From NCBI RefSeq assembly GCF_010668395.1, contig NZ_WUEY01000024.1, positions 26,162 through 90,161 on the forward strand: a stretch of DNA of 64,000 nt, written 5' to 3'. Each line of letters begins with the position of its first letter. Within the stretch, counting starts at the first letter, position 1. Origin of the DNA: Martinezella lusitana (GTDB lineage: Bacteria > Pseudomonadota > Alphaproteobacteria > Rhizobiales > Rhizobiaceae). Shown here piece by piece: positions 58,408 through 64,000 of this stretch. Below the pieces are notes generated by a model. That model worked only from the letters and a program-made list of their open reading frames with translations, had not been told where the DNA came from and did not search any database. A program made the translations under genes and the position numbers.

Positions 58408-59442
58408 CTATCCCATGGCCAACGGCAGCCTGCCAAACTGGACAGCATTGTCGATCAACCGATTCGCGAAACCCCATTCATTGTCGTACCAGGCATAGAC
58501 GGTAGCGTGCTCGCCACCGCCGATGACCTTGGTGAGTGTCGTATCAAAAATCGCCGATGCGGAATTATGGATGAAGTCGCTGGAGACCAGGGGCAGATCA
58601 CTGATGGTCAGTAGTCCCCTCAGCGGCCCTTCGCCGGCGGCAGATCGCATCAACGCGTTGATCTCGTCGGCGGAAGTCGGTCGCCCGCAAGTAAAGCTTA
58701 CGACCAACAGGCAGACGTCGATGGTCGGAACGCGGATCGAAAATCCATCCAGTCGACCTTGCAGCTCTGGCAGGACAAGGCCAATTGCCGACGCTGCGCC
58801 TGTCTTGGTCGGGATAATGGATGCCATGGCAGAGCGGGCGCGGCGCGGATCGGGATGATAGACGTCCGTTAAAACCTGATCGTTGGTAACGGCATGTACC
58901 GTCGTCATGTTGCCCGCGATGATACCGACAGCGTCGTTCAGGGGCTTTGCGATTGTTGCCAAGCAGTTGGTCGTGCAGGACCCAATCGCAATGATACGAT
59001 GGGTGTCCTTCAGGGCGTTGTCATTCACACCATAAACGATGGTTGCATCGATATCGCTGCCTGCCGGCGCGGAGATAATCACACGCTTTGCGCCTGCGGT
59101 GAGATGAGCCGACGCGGCCGCACGGTTTGCGAATATTCCGGTGCATTCGAGAACGAGATCAACATCCAGCTCCCCCCATGGCAGCTTCGCCGGATCCCGT
59201 TCCGCTAGAACCTTGATAGGATCGCCGTTGACCACAAGCACTCCGTCGGCAACCGAGATCTCAGCCGGAAACTTGCCATGGGTCGTGTCGAATGCTGTCA
59301 AATGCGCGTTGATCTCTGCGCTCGCAAGATCGTTGATGGCGACAATTTCGATCGCATCACGCTTATTGCTTTCGTAGAGCGCCCGAAGCGCATTTCTCCC
59401 AATGCGGCCATAGCCGTTGATCGCAACTCTCAAAACCATCAT
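58408..59442 (-). CDS. gap: Glyceraldehyde-3-phosphate dehydrogenase (type I)
   Basis: Phosphorylating aldehyde dehydrogenase of 344 residues (ATG 59442 or 59439). The NAD loop is INGYGRIGRNALRALYES, catalytic Cys lies in IGSCTTNCLATIAKPLND, the phosphate-site segment reads VHAVTNDQVLTDVYHPD and RRARSAMASIIPTKTGAA, and WYDNEWGF closes the domain. The ASCTTN Ala is Gly here. It is not linked to pgk or tkt as the housekeeping gap usually is, suggesting a second copy serving this catabolic locus, or an erythrose-4-phosphate dehydrogenase. It is about 180 bases from the DJ-1-type gene and has no clear terminator. Confidence 0.92.
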   Translation of the reverse strand: MMVLRVAINGYGRIGRNALRALYESNKRDAIEIVAINDLASAEINAHLTAFDTTHGKFPAEISVADGVLVVNGDPIKVLAERDPAKLPWGELDVDLVLECTGIFANRAAASAHLTAGAKRVIISAPAGSDIDATIVYGVNDNALKDTHRIIAIGSCTTNCLATIAKPLNDAVGIIAGNMTTVHAVTNDQVLTDVYHPDPRRARSAMASIIPTKTGAASAIGLVLPELQGRLDGFSIRVPTIDVCLLVVSFTCGRPTSADEINALMRSAAGEGPLRGLLTISDLPLVSSDFIHNSASAIFDTTLTKVIGGGEHATVYAWYDNEWGFANRLIDNAVQFGRLPLAMG

Positions 59443-59598
59443 ATGCCTCGTTTTTAGACCGCGGCAGATTACGGTTGGGTGACCGTTCGACAAAAGACAA
59501 TTTTCCCTCATTTTCGGTTAGGCACACCAACACCGCCAACTGTTTCCAGCTGTTGAGCTCGCTCCACCTCCTGACGATTGGGCCATCATCTACCGAGG

Positions 59599-59624
59599 AA
59601 AAAAGCCGGCACCAAAGTGCCGGC
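59599..59624 (-). terminator. Rho-independent terminator of the aldo/keto reductase operon
   Basis: On the minus strand: stem GCCGGCAC-TTTG-GTGCCGGC followed by six T. It lies 10 bases after the reductase stop and is the clearest intrinsic terminator in the window. Confidence 0.85.
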
Positions 59625-59634
59625 CTGGATGCCT

Positions 59635-60693
59635 CTAGGATTTCTCGTGCCCTGCGAGCGCTTCAATGTCCGCTTCGCTCAGCCTGTCGCTCGCCGCATT
59701 GCGTTGGTGCCAATAAGGGTAGGGGAGAGGGCTTTTGCTGATATTGTCGAGAAGTTGGCGCTCGTCTGACGAAAGTCTCAGTTCGGCTGCCCCCAGATTA
59801 TCCTGGAACTGCGCTTCCGTCCGCCCCCCGATGACGATCGAGGTAACTGCCCTACGGCCGATCAGCCAGGACAATGCGACCTGCGCCGGCGAGACCCCCT
59901 TACTTTCGGCAATCGAGACGAGGGTTTCGACAATGTTCCAGAGACGGTTCTCATCCCGGATCGGCGGTTCTGTCCAACCGGCAAACTGGCGACTATCTTC
60001 GGGTGCTGCCTGGTTGCGGCGATGCTTGCCGGATAGCAGCCCGCCTGCGAGCGGGCTCCAGACAAGGACGCCAAGGCCCTGATCGACCGCGACCGGCAGC
60101 AACTCATGCTCGGCGTCGCGTGATTCCAGGCTATAGTGGATCTGCTGGCAGACGAACCGCTGGCGCATGTTGCGTTCGCTGACCCCAAGTGCCTTGACGA
60201 TATGCCAGCCCGAGAAATTTGAGCAGCCAACGTATCGGACCTTGCCCTGCCGGATGAGCGTATCGAGGGCTTCCATGGTTTCTTCGAGGGGAGTATGGCC
60301 GTCCCAATGATGCAACTGATAGAGATCGATGACGTCCGTCTTCAGGCGGCGCAGGCTGGCCTCACAGGCTTCGATGAGGTGATAGCGGGAGTTGCCGGCA
60401 TTGTTCACACCGTTGCCCATCGGATAGCGCGCCTTCGTTGCGATGAGGACGCCGTCTTTTTGCTTACCCCGCAAAATTTCACCGACGATTTCTTCGGATC
60501 GGCCATCGGAATAGGCATCGGCCGTGTCGAGCAGATTGACTCCCTTATCGATGCAGAGATCGACGAGGCGTCTGGCTTCGGAGACCTCAAGAGCCCCGGT
60601 TTTCTGCGCCCAGCCAGCGCCGCCGAAGGTCATGGTCCCCATTGTGATCGTCGAAATTTTCAGACCTGAGCGGCCAAGCTGACGGTATTCCAT
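59635..60693 (-). CDS. Aldo/keto reductase
   Basis: NADPH-type aldo/keto reductase of 352 residues; ATG 60693 follows AGGAGG. Start LGRSGLKISTITMGTMTFGG is typical. The catalytic tetrad is seen as Asp and Tyr in DTADAYSDGRSEE, Lys in IATKARY and His in LYQLHHWD. SWLIGRRAVTSIVIGGRTEA shows the cofactor phosphate-binding end. It resembles the AKR11/YajO group acting on sugar aldehydes, dihydroxyacetone-type or aryl aldehydes. Last gene of a minus-strand group (PAS, VOC, AKR) ended by a strong terminator. Confidence 0.92.
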   Translation of the reverse strand: MEYRQLGRSGLKISTITMGTMTFGGAGWAQKTGALEVSEARRLVDLCIDKGVNLLDTADAYSDGRSEEIVGEILRGKQKDGVLIATKARYPMGNGVNNAGNSRYHLIEACEASLRRLKTDVIDLYQLHHWDGHTPLEETMEALDTLIRQGKVRYVGCSNFSGWHIVKALGVSERNMRQRFVCQQIHYSLESRDAEHELLPVAVDQGLGVLVWSPLAGGLLSGKHRRNQAAPEDSRQFAGWTEPPIRDENRLWNIVETLVSIAESKGVSPAQVALSWLIGRRAVTSIVIGGRTEAQFQDNLGAAELRLSSDERQLLDNISKSPLPYPYWHQRNAASDRLSEADIEALAGHEKS

Positions 60694-60842
60694 TCGTCTC
60701 CTCCTTGATAAGCTGTTTGGTTGATTGATTGCCCGCAGCGGCGGGGCGTGCAGTCCTGAACGGGATGACGAAGGCGCAATGCCTCGATAGGCGCCGCTTG
60801 CGGCGCGGCCTATGGTGATCCGCTCACTCACGGGGAGGGTCC

Positions 60843-61352
60843 CTACGCACTGGGCCGAACCGCTCGATTGGCGCAAAATTGTGCGTAGGGCGCCTCGAAG
60901 AATTCAATGATCGTGCCCCAGGGATCCATGCAGTAGACGAGACGCATGTTCTGTTCGGGGTAGAGCTGCCATTTCTTCGACAATACGTTGCCGCCGTTTT
61001 GCGTGATCAGCTTGGCCGTCGCGTCAATGTCTGCGGTGGTCAGACAGATGTGAAAAATTCCGGATCGAGAAAAGTCGAAGGTGTTTTCAGGGACGTACGT
61101 TTTCGGCTCCATGAATTGGAACATTTCAATTCCCACACCGCAGGCCGTCGTTAGATGGGCGATCCTGACTTTGCCGAAAGCGTCACCGAAAATATCCTTG
61201 ACGATGGCGCCGAGGTGACTTCCGTCGTCACTCGCCTCAGCCGGCTCGGCGAGGACGAAACAGCCAAGGACGTCTCGGTACCAGGAAACGGCAAGGTCCA
61301 CGTCGGGGACGTTGATGCCGATATGGTTCATCGTGAAAAGCTGCTTTGTCAT
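60843..61352 (-). CDS. VOC-superfamily (glyoxalase/dioxygenase-fold) protein
   Basis: Protein of 169 residues with two beta-alpha-beta-beta-beta units: NHIGINVPDVDLAVSWYRDV in the first, SGIFHICLTTADIDATAKLI in the second, ending CMDPWGTIIEFFEAP. Metal ligands likely include His11 (MNHIGI), the Glu in VGIEMFQF, His in GIFHICL, and Glu in IIEFFE, the four-ligand set of this superfamily. Members are isomerases, epimerases, glyoxalases or ring-cleavage dioxygenases. It lies between the PAS and reductase genes; its substrate may be the same carbonyl compound. Confidence 0.87.
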   Translation of the reverse strand: MTKQLFTMNHIGINVPDVDLAVSWYRDVLGCFVLAEPAEASDDGSHLGAIVKDIFGDAFGKVRIAHLTTACGVGIEMFQFMEPKTYVPENTFDFSRSGIFHICLTTADIDATAKLITQNGGNVLSKKWQLYPEQNMRLVYCMDPWGTIIEFFEAPYAQFCANRAVRPSA

Positions 61353-61386
61353 TTGCTCAAATCCCGATCGTCGTCAGATCGTTGCT

Positions 61387-61740
61387 TCAATTCGGCGTTG
61401 GAGTCTCGAAGGGGTAGATAATGCCGGCGAAATGGGCGGGACTGCCCGTGCGATCGCGAAAACATCTGCCGTGCGCCATCACTTGCCTGATCGTCCCGGT
61501 GCCATCCATTACTCGGTAGACAGCGCTGTAGGGCAGACCGTCGGCGACGGCCTTCAACCAAAGTTTGACGACGTCGTCGCGATCGGCCTGGTGGACACGG
61601 GCCAGGTAGTCAACAGGGGAGAGGCCGAGCAGCGTCGCCACCGGATTAAGTCCGAAGAGGGCCGCAACAGCCGTGTCTGCATAAAGCGCATTCTCGGCAA
61701 GCGACCAGGTGAATATGCCGGCTTCCGCCTCATCCTCCAT
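61387..61740 (-). CDS. Stand-alone PAS-domain protein
   Basis: Protein of about 117 residues; ATG 61740 follows GGAGGG (a start at 61761 adds seven). It is a single PAS fold: GIFTWSLAENALYADTAVAA, LFGLNPVATLLGLSPVDYLA, RVHQADRDDVVKLWLKAV, and YRVMDGTGTIRQVMAHGR. No kinase, cyclase or DNA-binding domain follows, so it must act through partner proteins or as a ligand sensor. The gene is 34 bases upstream of the VOC gene, so they are probably co-transcribed. Confidence 0.85.
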   Translation of the reverse strand: MEDEAEAGIFTWSLAENALYADTAVAALFGLNPVATLLGLSPVDYLARVHQADRDDVVKLWLKAVADGLPYSAVYRVMDGTGTIRQVMAHGRCFRDRTGSPAHFAGIIYPFETPTPN

Positions 61741-62012
61741 TCGAGCCCTCCTCCAGCTCAAAAAATACCGTCAAAACGCGATGCACGGCGCAACGTCTCG
61801 AAGCGACGCTTCGGCGGCACCTGGATCAACCGTGTCTATGGCCGATCATCTCCCCGTACGCCGTCTCCCGAACGGCGAGGGCGAGCCAGCGCTATTTTGC
61901 GCAAACAACGGCGTGGTTCCGGTTCCAACCTGGAAAGCCCTGCACGACCTCCGCTTTCGTCCGCTCTTGCGCCTGCCAGGATCTCCTCCAAATCGGTCAC
62001 GTCATGAAAAAC

Positions 62013-62029
62013 TGATCGAACGATAAAAA
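62013..62029. promoter_or_regulatory. Proposed TetR operator, copy C
   Basis: TGATCGAACGATAAAAA, two bases from a minus-strand TTGACA (62032-62037). The arrangement repeats copy A at the cupin promoter, where TTGACT abuts the motif. Confidence 0.55.
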
Positions 62030-62211
62030 TTTGTCAATGGCTGATCGGGGAATCTAGGCAATCATCGACTCGTGGCAATTTCAGATCAGAGAGGATGCGA
62101 AATCCGCGAGTTGCTGTGGCCCCTACAGAGAGGGACTCGAGGGCAGTGCCTCTTATGGCGTATCGGGCTTGGACGGGTGAATTCGCTTAGAAAATCCGCT
62201 CAGCTATAAAA

Positions 62212-62228
62212 AAATTATCGATTGATCA
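62212..62228. promoter_or_regulatory. Proposed TetR operator, copy D
   Basis: On the minus strand this reads TGATCAATCGATAATTT. TTGACG (62236-62241) lies just downstream on the plus strand. It is the most degenerate of the four copies. Confidence 0.45.
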
Positions 62229-62308
62229 AAATTGCTTGACGAAAGCCGCGAATTACGGGAGGTTCTGCGCCAATCAGATTGTGATGCATCTCATCGGAGG
62301 AGGTTGAG

Positions 62309-62635
62309 GTGACCCGAGTTGGAATTTTTGCTGTCATCCCTGGCGTGCGTCGGCCTTTGCCTAGTGACGGGCGTTTACGCAATCTGTTTCCCAGTACCGG
62401 AGGTTCGAGCGCGCCTGGAGGGTTTGTGTTCGTGGGCTGCTCGAACCACGCTTATCGGGCCACGGATGATCAAGTTCTGTCTTCTATCATCGCTTCCGTC
62501 GTCGTCGGCCGACCCCATCCCGGGGGTGAGGCGCTGAAACTGGGTTGGCAATCCTCTTTCTCGCCGTGCTTTCGATTTGCCAGATCGATGGTGCGATCAA
62601 ACATGTGCCTTCGGCGCCGTAAAGCCCGCTTGTGA
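62309..62635 (+). CDS. Uncertain ORF upstream of the PRISE gene
   Basis: A 108-residue frame from GTG 62309, five bases after AGGAGG. Its content is rich in Arg, Ser, Pro and Gly with no domain. A second frame from TTG 62319 (72 residues, starting MEFLLSSLACVGLCLV) looks like a membrane segment. Only one can be real, and a frameshifted remnant is also possible. The strong ribosome site is the main evidence. Confidence 0.2.
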   Translation: MTRVGIFAVIPGVRRPLPSDGRLRNLFPSTGGSSAPGGFVFVGCSNHAYRATDDQVLSSIIASVVVGRPHPGGEALKLGWQSSFSPCFRFARSMVRSNMCLRRRKARL

Positions 62636-62692
62636 CGCCTTTTGTCCACGGCCGCCTTCGTAATCCATCCAGCATTTAAGGAGACAATCATC

Positions 62693-63748
62693 ATGAAAAC
62701 AGTTTTGGTCGCGGGCGCCGTCGGTGTCATCGGACGCGCTGTCCTTGCACATTTCGAACAGCAAAAAGATGTCAGGATCATTGGTCTGTCCAGACGCCGT
62801 CCCGAATTCGAGACCCGCGCCGAACACATCTCCGTCGATCTTCTGGACGAGGCCGACACGGTGTCGAAGCTTGCTGAGGCAAGCGGAACGACGCACATCG
62901 TCTATGCGGCCTACAAAGAGCTTCCGACACGTCACGAGCTCGTCGCGCCCAATCTTGCCATGCTGCGCAATGTCGTGAAGGCCGTCGAGCAGACGTCTCC
63001 ATCGCTGAAGCATGTGACGCTGATGCAGGGGGGGAAAGCCTATGGGTGTCACCTTGGACCGTTCCCGACGCCGGCACGGGAAGACGACGCCAGACATATC
63101 TCGCCGAATTTCTACTATGACCAGGAGGACTTCCTTCGGGAACATTCGACAGGAAAGGATTGGTCATGGTCGGCCCTCAGACCCGAAGCGGTCTGCGGAA
63201 TGGCGGTCGGCAATCCGATGAACCTGCTGATGGTGATCGCTGTCTACGCGACGATATGCCGGGCGCTCAAGCTTCCGCTAGCGTTCCCTGGCACCGATAC
63301 CTCGTACAATACCCTTTACCAGGTGACAGACGCCCGGATCCTTGCGCAGGCGACGGACTGGGCCGGGTCTACGGATGCTGCACGCGGCGAAGTCTACAAC
63401 ATCACCAACGGTGATTATTTCCGTTGGGTGCGGCTGTGGCCGCGCATCGCCGAATTCTTCAAGTTGCCGGTCGGCGCCCCCCTTCCGTTCTCGATGCAAG
63501 AGATGATGGCAGACAAAAGAGCAATCTGGGACGGTCTTGTCCGCGACCATGGTCTTGCGCCTTACGCATATGACGAAATCGCAAACTGGAACTTCGGCGA
63601 TCTGGTCCTGAAGACCACGTACGACAACATCACCAGCACGATCAAGGCGCGCAAACACGGCTTTTCGGACTGTATTGACACGGAAGACATGTTCAAGGAG
63701 CACTTTACGAGCCTGATTGAAAAGCGGGTTATTCCAGCACCCGTCTGA
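62693..63748 (+). CDS. PRISE-type NAD(P)H-dependent reductase (extended SDR)
   Basis: Extended SDR of 351 residues. ATG 62693 follows AAGGAGA. Rossmann loop is VAGAVGVIGRAV. The characteristic PRISE features are present: Lys115 in LMQGGKAYGCHLGPF and Tyr in SPNFYYDQEDFL (residues 138-149), matching the catalytic Lys and Tyr of plant progesterone 5-beta-reductase/iridoid synthase, which reduce activated C=C bonds of enones. It is the only extended SDR in the window. Bacterial members are poorly characterised; enone or enal reduction is a reasonable guess. The upstream operator copy ties it to the TetR regulon. Confidence 0.88.
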   Translation: MKTVLVAGAVGVIGRAVLAHFEQQKDVRIIGLSRRRPEFETRAEHISVDLLDEADTVSKLAEASGTTHIVYAAYKELPTRHELVAPNLAMLRNVVKAVEQTSPSLKHVTLMQGGKAYGCHLGPFPTPAREDDARHISPNFYYDQEDFLREHSTGKDWSWSALRPEAVCGMAVGNPMNLLMVIAVYATICRALKLPLAFPGTDTSYNTLYQVTDARILAQATDWAGSTDAARGEVYNITNGDYFRWVRLWPRIAEFFKLPVGAPLPFSMQEMMADKRAIWDGLVRDHGLAPYAYDEIANWNFGDLVLKTTYDNITSTIKARKHGFSDCIDTEDMFKEHFTSLIEKRVIPAPV

Positions 63749-63821
63749 CCGAGCCGCGAAGGGATCTTCAGTTTCTCGGGTTGAGATTTCCGTCAGGTCG
63801 CCTGCCTCCCAAGCAAGCAGG

Positions 63822-63853
63822 ACGCAGCCTCGCCACGACTGGCGAGGCTGCGT
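63822..63853 (+). terminator. Strong hairpin after the PRISE gene
   Basis: ACGCAGCCTCGCC (63822-63834), loop ACGACT, GGCGAGGCTGCGT (63841-63853): a 13-bp perfect GC-rich stem 74 bases after the stop. No T run follows, so it may be a bidirectional or Rho-aided terminator. Confidence 0.6.
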
Positions 63854-63972
63854 GAAGACAGCGGCCAGTGGGACAAGCCCGTCCCATCAGGTCGTTGGTC
63901 TGCGGGGGATTGCGTGCGCTTAAAACTATGGCGCTGGTCGCGCGCTGCCTATGTGGGAAGAGGGGAGTTGAT

Positions 63973-64000
63973 ATGATTGTAGGTGCTGTTCAGGAGCGGG
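63973..64000 (+). CDS. Start of a gene cut by the window end
   Basis: ATG 63973 stands six bases after AGGGGAG, and the frame MIVGAVQER stays open to the last base. Too little is visible to assign a family; the beginning recalls alanine dehydrogenase or transhydrogenase alpha subunits, but nine residues prove nothing. Confidence 0.45.

Larger units (their letters stand above)
61741..62692. promoter_or_regulatory. Divergent regulatory stretch between PAS and PRISE genes
   Basis: About 950 bases with no well-supported gene. At 61990-62250 there are two copies of TRRTCRAWCGATAAWWW, facing a minus-strand TTGACA and a plus-strand TTGACG. Left of the promoter (61741-62010) short frames in both strands show no family. 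Right of it (62309-62635) a frame with a good ribosome site is listed separately with low confidence. Confidence 0.5.

Noticed and set aside
1..64000. CRISPR arrays, tRNA or rRNA genes, phage genes
   Set aside because: Reading through the window I found no regularly spaced repeats, no tRNA-like cloverleaf or conserved rRNA sequence, and no phage structural or integrase genes. Short or divergent cases could be missed by eye.

Overview
The window looks like an accessory, catabolism-rich replicon region (large plasmid, chromid or chromosomal island) of an alphaproteobacterium of the Rhizobiales, most likely Rhizobiaceae. The grounds are the lipoyl synthase, SRAP and LysR protein styles, the GC-rich coding sequence with AGGAGG-type ribosome sites and frequent GTG/TTG starts, and the very high density of ABC importers, dehydrogenases and one-component regulators. 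I see no rRNA, tRNA, CRISPR array or replication/partition genes. Family assignments come from motifs and remembered family sequences; no search was run.

Block 1 (about 1-18.8 kb, all + strand) is one catabolic unit: an acetoacetate-decarboxylase-fold enzyme (cut by the window edge), a polar amino-acid-type ABC importer, GntR and IclR regulators, a crotonase, an acyl-CoA ligase, a zinc alcohol dehydrogenase, an aldehyde dehydrogenase, a second acetoacetate-decarboxylase-fold enzyme, an SDR, a complete branched-chain-type (Liv) importer, another SDR, an XRE-cupin regulator and a third SDR. Four 26-bp dyads with the core ATGA-N18-TCAT stand before the crotonase, the second decarboxylase-fold gene, the Liv binding protein and the XRE-cupin gene. 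They suggest one regulon, plausibly run by the XRE-cupin protein. The substrate is unknown.

A decayed stretch (18.8-20.2 kb) with transposase remnants (IS481-like, Tn3-like C-terminus) and a broken SRAP gene separates this from block 2 (20.3-39.3 kb). Block 2 reads as a split arginine-transaminase pathway: aldehyde dehydrogenase and AruH-like aminotransferase (+), then on the - strand an AruI-like thiamine-diphosphate decarboxylase, an FAD dehydrogenase, two M20 amidohydrolases, a class III aminotransferase, an arginase-fold ureohydrolase, an arginine-type importer and an SsuABC/TauABC-type importer. A GntR/FCD regulator lies in the middle. Two promoters share the 13-mer ACTGTCGACAATG, a likely GntR operator linking the two minus-strand operons.

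After a gene-poor stretch with a LysR remnant comes a cytochrome bd oxidase operon (40.5-43.6 kb): a small ORF, cydA, cydB and a 34-residue DUF2474-type membrane peptide.

Block 3 (43.6-63.8 kb) has a TetR regulator, a cupin, an SDR, a sugar ABC importer with two permeases, an SDR, an OsmC protein, an acetoin-dehydrogenase-like E1alpha/E1beta/lipoyl-hydrolase set with its own lipoyl synthase, a DJ-1/isonitrile-hydratase-like protein, GAPDH, an aldo/keto reductase, a VOC protein, an orphan PAS protein and a PRISE-type reductase. Four copies of TRRTCRAWCGATAAWWW lie in two divergent intergenic regions of this block, a probable TetR regulon. The simplest reading is uptake of a sugar- or polyol-like compound, oxidation by SDRs to a 2-hydroxyketone or diketone, and thiamine/lipoate-dependent cleavage.
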